Below the pieces are notes generated by a model. It was not told the DNA's origin and made no database searches. It saw only the letters and a list, made by a program, of their open reading frames with translations. From contig NZ_JALHPR010000013.1 in the NCBI RefSeq assembly GCF_022842375.1, positions 1-64,000 on the forward strand: a DNA stretch of 64,000 nt, in the 5' to 3' direction. The first letter of the stretch is position 1. Each line of letters begins with the position of its first letter. Made by a program: the position numbers and the translations under genes. Origin of the DNA: Elioraea sp. Lineage in GTDB: Bacteria; Pseudomonadota; Alphaproteobacteria; Acetobacterales; Acetobacteraceae. Below, piece by piece: positions 35,597-42,549 of the stretch.

Positions 35597-36312
35597 CGCC
35601 GCTGCCGGTGAAGGCACTCGTGTTCGACGTGTTCGGCACGGTGGTCGACTGGCGCACATCCGTTGCGCGCGAAGTCGCCGCCGCCGCACGCACGATCGGC
35701 GTCGAGACTGACGGGCTCGCGCTCGCCGATGCCTGGCGCGGCGAATATGCGCCCGCGATGCAGCGCGTCGCGCGCGGCGAACTGCCCTGGACGGTGATCG
35801 ATGACCTGCACCGCGCCGCGCTCGATGCCCTGCTGCCGCGCTTCGACCTTGCCGGGCTCGACGAGGCGGCGCGCGCGCACTTGAACCGCGCCTGGCACAG
35901 GCTCAATCCCTGGCCCGACAGCGTCGCCGGCCTCGCGCGGCTGAAGCGTCGTTTCGTCATCGGCACGCTGTCCAACGGCAATGTCGCTCTGCTGGTGAAC
36001 ATGGCGAAACACGCCGCGTTGCCGTGGGACGTCATCTTCTCGGCGGAGAGCTTCCGCGCCTACAAGCCGGACCCTCGCACCTATGACGGTGCCGCTTCCA
36101 TGCTCCGGCTCGAGCCGGGCGAGGTGATGCTGGTCGCGGCGCACAACAACGACCTCGCCGCCGCCCAGGCGCGCGGGCTCGCGACCGCCTTCGTCCCTCG
36201 CCTGACCGAGTACGGCCCGGCGCAGGAGAAGGACCTCCACCCCGAGGGGGATTGGGACGTGGTCGCGCCGGACTTCGAGACGCTCGCAGACACGCTCCTG
36301 CACGGCTCCTGA
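35593..36312 (+). CDS. Haloacid dehalogenase type II family hydrolase
   Basis: A 239-residue HAD hydrolase. Motif I is ALVFDVFGTVVDW with the nucleophile Asp near residue 11, motif II TLSNGNV near residue 125, motif III Lys in AYKPDPRTY and the C-terminal AAHNNDLAAAQ in place of the SSNxxD loop. True L-2-haloacid dehalogenases carry these elements, but many relatives are phosphatases. The Ser of the usual S-x-N-x-x-D is replaced by Ala/His here, leaving the activity open. It is translationally coupled to the transporter ATPase. Confidence 0.82.
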   Translation: MTPLPVKALVFDVFGTVVDWRTSVAREVAAAARTIGVETDGLALADAWRGEYAPAMQRVARGELPWTVIDDLHRAALDALLPRFDLAGLDEAARAHLNRAWHRLNPWPDSVAGLARLKRRFVIGTLSNGNVALLVNMAKHAALPWDVIFSAESFRAYKPDPRTYDGAASMLRLEPGEVMLVAAHNNDLAAAQARGLATAFVPRLTEYGPAQEKDLHPEGDWDVVAPDFETLADTLLHGS

Positions 36313-36316
36313 CGCC

Positions 36317-36342
36317 CGGACGACGCCGCGAGCCGTCGTCCG
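36317..36342. terminator. Bidirectional hairpin between convergent genes
   Basis: A perfect 9-bp stem CGGACGACG (36317-36325) and CGTCGTCCG (36334-36342) with an 8-nt loop follows the HAD stop by 4 bp and faces the stop of the convergent DUF1330 gene at 36386. There is no T-tract, as is usual in such GC-rich genomes. Confidence 0.6.
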
Positions 36343-36385
36343 ACCTCGCGTCCGCCCTCCGTGCCGCCGCTGTTACGAAGGTCCC

Positions 36386-36676
36386 TCACACCCCTTCGAC
36401 GATGCGAATGTCGCGTTCGGCGCCATCACCGAGCGCGGCCAGCGCTTCCTGATAGGCCGTGCTGTCATGCGCTGCCCGGGCCTGATCCACGCTATCGAAC
36501 TCGATGACCACTGTGCGTTGCTGGAGCCCCGCCTCGTACAGGTGCGCGGGCATTCCCCGCACGAGGATGCGCCCGCCAGCGGCGGTGACGGCCGCACCGC
36601 TGAGCTTGGCGTAAGCAGCCAGCGCGTCCGGGTTGCTGACCGAACGATACATCGCGACCCAATAGGCCTTCGCCAT
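36386..36676 (-). CDS. DUF1330 domain-containing protein
   Basis: A 96-residue protein with the DUF1330 ferredoxin-like fold: AKAYWVAMYRSVSNPDALAAYAKL, GGRILVRGMP, and VVIEFDSVDQARAAHDSTAYQEA. Function is unknown; the fold resembles Dabb/EthD-type small enzymes. ATG 36676 is selected because upstream residues to 36781 have no family similarity; GGAGAC lies 6-11 bp before it. It is oriented like the phn genes but separated from them by 159 bp that hold only a short TTGCG-A-CGCAA palindrome. Confidence 0.8.
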   Translation of the reverse strand: MAKAYWVAMYRSVSNPDALAAYAKLSGAAVTAAGGRILVRGMPAHLYEAGLQQRTVVIEFDSVDQARAAHDSTAYQEALAALGDGAERDIRIVEGV

Positions 36677-36835
36677 CGTCGCCGTCTCCTCATTGTGCTG
36701 TCGATGCGTTCCTGCACGCGAGATAAGACCAGTGACCGGCGTGCGCGCCGTCAGGCTGATCGTCCAGGCGTTGCGACGCAAGCGTGATCGGCTGGTGGTG
36801 TCTGGGCGCAGCCCGATGGCCCGCGGGTCGGCGCC

Positions 36836-37654
36836 TCAGATCACCGCGTGGCGCACGCGGGCCGACAGCCATTCGCTGGCCAGCACCGTCACCAGGATCA
36901 GCGCGAAGATCACCGTCACCTGCGGCCAGGCCAGCACGTTGATGCTCGCCTGCAGCTGCATCCCGATGCCGCCCGCGCCGACGAGGCCCAGCACCGTCGC
37001 CTCCCGGATGTTGATGTCCCACCGGAACACGGTGATGCCGGCAAAGGCGGGCATGATCTGCGGCACGATGCCCCAGGCGAGCACCTGGCCGCGGCCCGCA
37101 CCCGTGGCGGTGATTGCCTCGACCTGCGTCGTGTCGATCTCCTCGATCGCCTCGTACAGCAGCTTGCCGATGAAGCCGATCGAGCGCAGCCCGATCGAGA
37201 GGATGCCGGCAAGCGTTCCCGGACCGAACACGACGACGAGCAGCAGCGCCCAGATCAGCGAGTTGATCGAGCGTGAGAAGACGATGACGAAGATCGCGGT
37301 CGGGCGCACGAACACCACGCTCGGCGTCGTGTTGTGCGCGGCGAGGAAGGCAACGGGAACGCCCAGCAGCACGGCAAGCCCCGTGCCGAGCGTCGCCATG
37401 TTGATCGTGTCCCACATCGGCTTCCAGAGCTGGCTCGCATAGCTCCAGCGCGGCGGGAACATCCGCCCGATCAGGTCGGCGCCCTGGGCCGGCGCATCCC
37501 ACACGAAGGCCCAGATCGTGACCTGCGAGATCAGCTCGAATGAGGCGACGACGATCGCGACACCGACGAGCCAGCCGAACCACGCGACGATGTCGCCTGC
37601 GCGGGTGCGCCGCATCCAGAGCTTCTCGCCACCGCCCCTGACCGCGACGGGCAT
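36836..37654 (-). CDS. phnE: Phosphonate-type ABC transporter permease (PhnE), second copy
   Basis: A 272-residue permease with about six helices and the PhnE-type EAA region AITATGAGRGQVLAWGIVPQIMPAF followed by FRWDINIREATVLGLVGAGGIG. ATG 37654 has GAAGG 7 bp upstream and leaves a 16-bp gap to the first phnE; a GTG at 37711 would overlap that gene by 41 bp. Two different PhnE subunits in a row (rather than a homodimer) is a known arrangement in alphaproteobacteria. Confidence 0.87.
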   Translation of the reverse strand: MPVAVRGGGEKLWMRRTRAGDIVAWFGWLVGVAIVVASFELISQVTIWAFVWDAPAQGADLIGRMFPPRWSYASQLWKPMWDTINMATLGTGLAVLLGVPVAFLAAHNTTPSVVFVRPTAIFVIVFSRSINSLIWALLLVVVFGPGTLAGILSIGLRSIGFIGKLLYEAIEEIDTTQVEAITATGAGRGQVLAWGIVPQIMPAFAGITVFRWDINIREATVLGLVGAGGIGMQLQASINVLAWPQVTVIFALILVTVLASEWLSARVRHAVI

Positions 37655-37670
37655 TACTGCACCTTCGGCA

Positions 37671-38489
37671 TTACTGGACTCTCCGGCGGATCCAGGAGGA
37701 GCTGTATTCACAGCCCATGACGATGATGATGATGATCAGCATGATCGCCGCCGCCGTATCGAACTCGTAGCGTTCGAAGCTGTTGTTCAGCGTATCCCCG
37801 ATGCCGCCCGCCCCGACGAGGCCGAGCACCGCGCTCTCGCGGAAGTTGATGTCGAGCCGGTAGGCGGACAGCCCGATGAGCCGCGGCAGCACCTGCGGCT
37901 GGATGCCCCAGGCGAGAAGCTGGAACCAAGAGGCGCCGGTGGCACGCACGGCTTCCGCCTGCGCGACCTCGATGTCCTCGATATCCTCGGCGAGCAGCTT
38001 GGCCATGAACCCGATCGTGGCGAAGGCGAGGGTGAGCATGCCGGCGAGTGGCCCGAACCCCACCATCGCCACGAACACGATGGCGATGATGATCTCCTGG
38101 AAGGTGCGGCTCAGCGCGATGATGGCGCGGCAGAACAGGTAGATCGGCAGCGGTGCGAGGTTCCGCGCTGCCCCGAGCGCGACAGGGATCGAGAGCACGA
38201 TGCCGATGGCGGTCGAGACCACCGTCATGGTGATGCTCTCGATCAGCCCCTCGGTGATCTCGACGCGCTTGGAGACGAAATCGGGCGGGAAGAAGCCGGC
38301 GATGAAGCGCCCGCCACGCTCGAACCCTTCTGCCGCGCGGGCCCAGTTGATGTCGAGTGTCCCGAACGCGATGCCCGCGTAGAGGATGGCCGCGAGATAC
38401 ACGGCATAGCGCGTCCACGGGTTCTCGATCAGCGGCTTCGGGCGCCAGCGGCGGATCGGACCGCCGGAAAGAGCGATCGAGGCTTCCAT
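37671..38489 (-). CDS. phnE: Phosphonate-type ABC transporter permease (PhnE), first copy
   Basis: A 272-residue inner-membrane permease with the same architecture as its downstream paralog: EAVRATGASWFQLLAWGIQPQVLPR and YRLDINFRESAVLGLVGAGGIGDTL. About six hydrophobic segments. It is 2 bp from the PhnC gene, so the two are co-translated. The pair probably forms a heterodimeric pore. Confidence 0.9.
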   Translation of the reverse strand: MEASIALSGGPIRRWRPKPLIENPWTRYAVYLAAILYAGIAFGTLDINWARAAEGFERGGRFIAGFFPPDFVSKRVEITEGLIESITMTVVSTAIGIVLSIPVALGAARNLAPLPIYLFCRAIIALSRTFQEIIIAIVFVAMVGFGPLAGMLTLAFATIGFMAKLLAEDIEDIEVAQAEAVRATGASWFQLLAWGIQPQVLPRLIGLSAYRLDINFRESAVLGLVGAGGIGDTLNNSFERYEFDTAAAIMLIIIIIVMGCEYSSSWIRRRVQ

Positions 38490-38491
38490 GG

Positions 38492-39319
38492 TCAGACCGC
38501 CGGTTCCGTCTCGGCGTCTTCCTCGACCTTTGACATGGTCTTCGACCAGTCCTCCTCGCCGTAGATCGTCGTCAGCACCTCGGCGGTGAGCCCGTCGGGC
38601 GGGCCGTCATAGACGATGCGGCCGCCCTGGAGGCCAACGATGCGCTGGGCGAAGGCCTGCGCCAGGGCCACGTCATGGATGTTGATGATGGCGGCCAGCC
38701 CACGCTCGCCGCAGAGCTCGACGACGAGCCGCATGATCTGGCGGCTCGTCTTCGGGTCGAGGCTCGCGGTCGGCTCGTCGACGAGCAGGAGCTCGGGGTT
38801 CTGCATCAGCGCGCGCACGATGCCGACGCGCTGCCGCTGTCCGCCCGAGAGCGCATCGGCGCGCTTGTCGACCATGTGGTCGAGGCCGACGCGCGCGAGC
38901 AGGCGGAAGGCTTCCGTGATGTCGGCCTGCGGAAAGCGGCGGAAATAGCTCCTCCAGAACCCGACATAGCCGAGCCGGCCGGACAGCACGTTTTCCATCA
39001 CCGAGAGGCGTTCGACGAGCGCGTATTCCTGGAAGATCATCCCCATCCGCCGCCGTGCACGGCGAAGCGCGCCCTGGCCGAGGGCGGTGATGTCATCGCC
39101 GTTAAGCACGACCTTGCCGCCCGTTGGCTCGACGAGGCGGTTGACGCAGCGGATCAGCGTCGACTTCCCCGCGCCGGAGGGGCCGATCAGCGCCATCACC
39201 TGGCCGTCCGGCACGGTGAGGGAGACGTCGGTCAGCGCAAGGTCGCCGGTGGCGTAGCGCTTGGTGAGGCCTGAGATCTGGAGCATGAGCCCAGGGGGCG
39301 GCGTTTCCGCCGCCCCCAT
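38492..39319 (-). CDS. phnC: Phosphonate-type ABC transporter ATPase (PhnC)
   Basis: A 275-residue ATPase with Walker [10 protein letters not shown], the PhnC-type sequence [26 protein letters not shown], signature [15 protein letters not shown], Walker [12 protein letters not shown] and H-loop [11 protein letters not shown] 39319 has AAGGA immediately upstream; an internal ATG at 39286 is possible. It lies 5 bp after phnD and completes the importer with the two PhnE permeases. Confidence 0.93.
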   Translation of the reverse strand: MGAAETPPPGLMLQISGLTKRYATGDLALTDVSLTVPDGQVMALIGPSGAGKSTLIRCVNRLVEPTGGKVVLNGDDITALGQGALRRARRRMGMIFQEYALVERLSVMENVLSGRLGYVGFWRSYFRRFPQADITEAFRLLARVGLDHMVDKRADALSGGQRQRVGIVRALMQNPELLLVDEPTASLDPKTSRQIMRLVVELCGERGLAAIINIHDVALAQAFAQRIVGLQGGRIVYDGPPDGLTAEVLTTIYGEEDWSKTMSKVEEDAETEPAV

Positions 39320-39324
39320 GTTCC

Positions 39325-40305
39325 TTAGCGGCAGGCGTAGGAAACGTTCATCGCGGAATCGATCTCGCGCACTACCTTCCAGTGCTCCTGGTAGGTTATG
39401 GGCATGAACTTCTCCTGCGGCGGCTGGCTCTTCTCGAACTCGGCGAGCAGCGGTGTTCCGGTCCAGTCGAAGCTGAAGAAGGCCTCGCGCACCTTCGCGG
39501 AAAGCTCGGGGCGGAGGTTGTGGGCGTGGCCGTAGCCCGTGGTCGGGAACGGATCGCTCTTGTAGATCGAGCGGATCTTCGTCGCATCCACCGCGTTGCG
39601 CGCGACCATGCGGGCCATCACGGAGTTGGCGATCGCCGCCGCGTCGTAGTCGCGGTTGGCGACGCCGATGATCGAGTTGTCGTGGCGGCCCGAGAAGGCG
39701 GGCTTGAAGTCACGGTCGGCGATCAGGCCGAAGCTCTGCTGCAGCAGCGCAGAGGGTGCCTTGTAGCCCGAGTTCGAGGTCTGCGCGGTGAAGGCAACGG
39801 TGCGCCCGCGGAGGTCTTCCATCCGCCGGATCGGGCCGTCGGCCTGGACGATGAACTCCATGTTGTAGCCGAACTCGTTCTGCCGCGAGGCCATCATCGC
39901 GAACGGAACGAACCCGGCGCAGTTCACCGCCAGCGGATTCGAGCCCGTGTTGAAGCCCGCGATGTGCAGGCGCCCTGCCCGCATCGCCTCGATCTGCGCG
40001 GCGTTGGACTGCACCGAGAAGAACTGCACGCGCTTGCCCGTCACCTTCGCGAGGTGATCCATGAAGCCCTGCCACACCGAGCGGTAGACAGCGGGGTCCT
40101 CGACCGGGGTATAGGCAAAGATCAGCGTCGCGGGATCGACAAGCTGGCGCGGATCGGTCGGCACGTCGGCAACGAGGTCGCCGTCACGGTCGCAGAACCG
40201 CGCGTCGAGAGCGCCGCGGGGGCACTGCTCCTGCGCCGCGGCGGGTGCCGCAGCTAGGCCGCCAGCGATCACGCCGATCGCGGCAAGCGTGGCGATGGTC
40301 TTCAT
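39325..40305 (-). CDS. phnD: Phosphate/phosphonate-type ABC transporter substrate-binding protein (PhnD)
   Basis: A 326-residue periplasmic protein with a Sec signal peptide (residues 1-24, ending PAAAQ). A cysteine-containing insert [18 protein letters not shown] precedes the PhnD core [19 protein letters not shown]. Ligand-loop segments are [22 protein letters not shown] and the later [12 protein letters not shown]; serines in the latter bind the oxyanion in relatives. It may bind phosphonate, phosphite or an organophosphate. It is the first gene of the operon and is preceded by a Pho box, which supports a phosphorus substrate. GGGAGA precedes the ATG. Confidence 0.9.
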   Translation of the reverse strand: MKTIATLAAIGVIAGGLAAAPAAAQEQCPRGALDARFCDRDGDLVADVPTDPRQLVDPATLIFAYTPVEDPAVYRSVWQGFMDHLAKVTGKRVQFFSVQSNAAQIEAMRAGRLHIAGFNTGSNPLAVNCAGFVPFAMMASRQNEFGYNMEFIVQADGPIRRMEDLRGRTVAFTAQTSNSGYKAPSALLQQSFGLIADRDFKPAFSGRHDNSIIGVANRDYDAAAIANSVMARMVARNAVDATKIRSIYKSDPFPTTGYGHAHNLRPELSAKVREAFFSFDWTGTPLLAEFEKSQPPQEKFMPITYQEHWKVVREIDSAMNVSYACR

Positions 40306-40333
40306 CCTATCCGTCTCCCTGTTCCCGGCATTG

Positions 40334-40367
40334 GCAGCACGACCCGTTTCCCCACGGGCATTGCTGC
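40334..40367 (-). promoter_or_regulatory. Hairpin at the 5' end of the phnD leader
   Basis: GCAGCA (40334-40339) pairs with TGCTGC (40362-40367), and inside it CCCGT (40343-40347) pairs with ACGGG (40354-40358), separated by a symmetric 3-nt internal loop. If the -10 at 40378-40373 is correct, the transcript begins near 40366 and would start with this hairpin, 29 bases before the phnD ATG. A stabilising 5' structure is a possible role. Confidence 0.4.
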
Positions 40368-40372
40368 GGCGC

Positions 40373-40418
40373 ACATAAGTGGCCCCGGTTGTCCGCACAA
40401 ATGACAGAACCATGACAC
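40373..40418 (-). promoter_or_regulatory. Pho box and promoter of the phnDCEE operon
   Basis: Reading the minus strand from 40418, GTGTCAT-GGTT-CTGTCAT (40418-40401) is two 7-bp half-sites 11 bp apart, matching the PhoB consensus CTGTCAT-N4-CTGTCAT at 13 of 14 half-site bases. TTGTGC (40400-40395) and TTATGT (40378-40373), 16 bp apart, form a weak promoter directly downstream. The leader to phnD is about 60 bases. The operon is therefore predicted to be induced by phosphate starvation through PhoB. The 154-bp gap 40306-40459 holds nothing else. Confidence 0.75.
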
Positions 40419-40459
40419 CTTCGTCCAGGGGGGGATGGTGCGTGCCGCCGAGGCTGTGC

Positions 40460-40813
40460 TCAGAACAGCCTGCCGCCGTTCGGGACCGCGAAATCGGGCC
40501 GAACCAGCACGACCCCGCCATTCTCGTCGGGAAAGCCAAGCACAAGGAACTGGCTCTCGAACCCGGCGATGCGCTTGAGCGGGAAGTTCAGCACGCCGGC
40601 CACCTGGCGGCCGATCAGCGCATCGGGCTTGTAGTGCACCGTCAACTGCGCCGAGGTCTGCCGCGTGCCGATGCCGGGCCCGAAATCGACCCAGAGCTTG
40701 ATCGAGGGCTTCCGCGCATCGGCGAACGGTTGCGCGTCGACCACCGTGCCGACGCGGATCTCGACGCGGGCGAAATCATCCCATGCAATCTGTGGCTGTG
40801 GCTCGTTCTCCAT
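40460..40813 (-). CDS. csaA: CsaA-type tRNA-binding protein
   Basis: A 117-residue OB-fold protein of the tRNA-binding/EMAP II family: QIAWDDFARVEIRVGTVVDAQPF, KPSIKLWVDFGPGIGTRQTSAQL, and GRQVAGVLNFPLKRIAGFESQFLVLG. CsaA has been described as a chaperone-like export factor in Bacillus. The ATG at 40813 matches the family length (about 110 residues); the upstream extension to 40948 is intergenic sequence. It is divergent from the SDR gene. Confidence 0.9.
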   Translation of the reverse strand: MENEPQPQIAWDDFARVEIRVGTVVDAQPFADARKPSIKLWVDFGPGIGTRQTSAQLTVHYKPDALIGRQVAGVLNFPLKRIAGFESQFLVLGFPDENGGVVLVRPDFAVPNGGRLF

Positions 40814-40866
40814 CGGGGGCGCCCTCCCATGCGCGGGGCGATGATGCGCGGCCGCCCCCGTGCTGT

Positions 40867-40896
40867 CATGGCTTGACGTTGCCCATGGCTTGACGT
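40867..40896. repeat. Perfect 13-bp direct repeats in a divergent promoter region
   Basis: CATGGCTTGACGT occurs at 40867-40879 and again at 40884-40896, start-to-start 17 bp. Each copy contains a TTGACG. They lie between the csaA start (minus) and the SDR start (plus). They may be tandem sites for a regulator. No TATAAT-like partner is evident at the right distance. Confidence 0.5.
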
Positions 40897-40938
40897 CGCG
40901 CGCCTGCCGGGGCGCAGTGGCCCCGGCAAGGGAGTGGC

Positions 40939-41700
40939 ATGATGGCACGGTTTCCAGGCTTCCGGCTCGATGGCATGCGCGCCCTCGTCACCGGCGCGAG
41001 CCGCGGCATCGGGCGTGCGGCGGCAGAGGCGATGGCGGAGGCCGGCGCCCACGTGGTGCTGGCCGCCCGGGCGAAGGATGAGCTTGACGAAGCGGTCGCC
41101 GGCATCGCCGCCGCCGGCGGGTCGGCAGAGGCGCTGGTGCTGGACGTGACCGATACGGCGTCGGTGCGTGCCGCGATCGCTGCCGCCGGGCCGTTCGATG
41201 CGCTGTTCAACAATGCCGGCATCAACCGGCCGCAGCCCTTCCTGGCCGTCGACGAGGCGACCTATGACGAGGTCTACGGCATCAACGTGCGCGCGGCCTT
41301 CTTCGTCGCGCAGGCGGTGGCGAAGGGCATGGCCGATGCCGGCAGGCCTGGCGTGATCGTCAACACCTCCTCGCAGATGGGGGTGGTGGGCGGGCCGAAC
41401 CGGGCGGTCTATTGCGGCACCAAGCATGCGGTGGAAGGCATGACCAAGGCGATGGCGGTCGAGCTCGCCCCCCATGGCATCCGCGTGGTTACAGTGGGCC
41501 CGACCTTCGTCGAGACGGCACTCACCGCCGCCGCCTTCGCCGACGATGCCGCAAGGCAGAGTGTGATCCGGCGCATCCCGATGGGAAGGCCGGCAACGGT
41601 GGAGGAGATCGCGCAGACGGTGGTGTTCCTCTGCTCGCCCGCGGCCGGCATGGTCACCGGCACCCACCTCCTGGTCGATGGCGGCTGGACCGCGCAGTAG
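40939..41700 (+). CDS. Short-chain dehydrogenase/reductase
   Basis: A 253-residue classical SDR. The cofactor motif is VTGASRGIGRAAAEAM (residues about 17-28), NNAGINRP, the catalytic Ser in NTSSQMG and Y-x-x-x-K in YCGTKHAVEG, and the C-terminal GTHLLVDGGWTAQ. NADPH preference is suggested by the Ala-Ala-Arg after beta-2 (LAARAKDE). It is first in a plus-strand array and is followed by a paralogous SDR. Substrate unknown. Confidence 0.88.
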   Translation: MMARFPGFRLDGMRALVTGASRGIGRAAAEAMAEAGAHVVLAARAKDELDEAVAGIAAAGGSAEALVLDVTDTASVRAAIAAAGPFDALFNNAGINRPQPFLAVDEATYDEVYGINVRAAFFVAQAVAKGMADAGRPGVIVNTSSQMGVVGGPNRAVYCGTKHAVEGMTKAMAVELAPHGIRVVTVGPTFVETALTAAAFADDAARQSVIRRIPMGRPATVEEIAQTVVFLCSPAAGMVTGTHLLVDGGWTAQ

Positions 41701-41742
41701 GAGCGTGGCATCGAGAAAGCTGTGACAGAAGGGGGAAACGGG

Positions 41743-42528
41743 ATGGCCGTTGCAGGCTCAGAGACGCGGTTTCCGACGACGCCAAGCTTCCGGCTCGATG
41801 GCCAGCGCGCCCTCGTGACGGGGGCGAGCAGGGGCCTCGGCCGGGCCATCGCCATCGCCTTCGCCGAGGCCGGAGCCGAGGTGGTGCTCGCCGCCCGCTC
41901 GCGCCCCGAGATGGACGCGACCGTCGCCGGCCTCGCCGCCAAGGGGCTGAAGGCATCGGCGCATACGCTCGACGTGACGGATCGTGCCGCCGTGCGCGCC
42001 CTCGTGGCCGCAATGGGCCCGTTCGACATCCTGCTGAACAATGCGGGAACGAACATCCGCGAACCGTTCCTTGAGGTGAAGGATGCCTCGGTCGATGCGC
42101 TGATCGACCTCAACATCACCGCCGCCGTCACGGTGGCCCAGGCCGTGGCGCAGGGGATGGTGGCGGCAGGGAAGGGGGGTGCGATCGTGAACCTCTCCTC
42201 CGTCAACGGCCATGTCGCGGGCATCAACCGCGCGATCTACACCGCCACCAAGCACGCGCTCGAGGGGCTGACGAAGGCGATGGCGGCCGAGCTCGGCCCC
42301 AAGGGCATCCGCGTGAACGCCATCTGCCCGACGTTCATCGAGACGCCGCTCACCGCTGGCGTACTGTCGGACGAGGCGTTCATGACGCGCGCGGTGCGTG
42401 CCATCCCGATGGGCCGCATCGGGCAGGTGGAGGATGTCATGGGCGCAGCGGTGTTTCTTGCCTCTCCCGCGGCGGGGCTGATCAACGGCGCCTCGCTTCT
42501 CATCGATGGCGGCATGTGCTGTCTCTGA
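41743..42528 (+). CDS. Short-chain dehydrogenase/reductase, tandem paralog
   Basis: A 261-residue SDR similar to the preceding gene: FRLDGQRALVTGASRGLGRA, LAARSRPEMDAT, NNAGTNIREP, the Ser in NLSSVNG, YTATKHALEG and the end GASLLIDGGMCCL. ATG 41743 with GGGGGAAACGG upstream is preferred to a GTG at 41722. The pair may act on the same hydroxy/keto compound with different stereospecificity. 21 bp separate it from the gamma-glutamyltransferase gene. Confidence 0.88.
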   Translation: MAVAGSETRFPTTPSFRLDGQRALVTGASRGLGRAIAIAFAEAGAEVVLAARSRPEMDATVAGLAAKGLKASAHTLDVTDRAAVRALVAAMGPFDILLNNAGTNIREPFLEVKDASVDALIDLNITAAVTVAQAVAQGMVAAGKGGAIVNLSSVNGHVAGINRAIYTATKHALEGLTKAMAAELGPKGIRVNAICPTFIETPLTAGVLSDEAFMTRAVRAIPMGRIGQVEDVMGAAVFLASPAAGLINGASLLIDGGMCCL

Positions 42529-42549
42529 CCAGTCAAGGAAACGATCCGG

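Noticed and set aside
37655-37711. GTG at 37711 as start of the second phnE
   Set aside because: It would overlap the first phnE by 41 bp and add 19 residues without family similarity, while ATG 37654 has a good ribosome site.
40862-40878. A second Pho box at CTGTCATGGCTTGACG near csaA
   Set aside because: Only one half-site matches; the second, 11 bp on, reads TGACGTT and does not fit the PhoB consensus. The 13-bp direct repeat explains the similarity.
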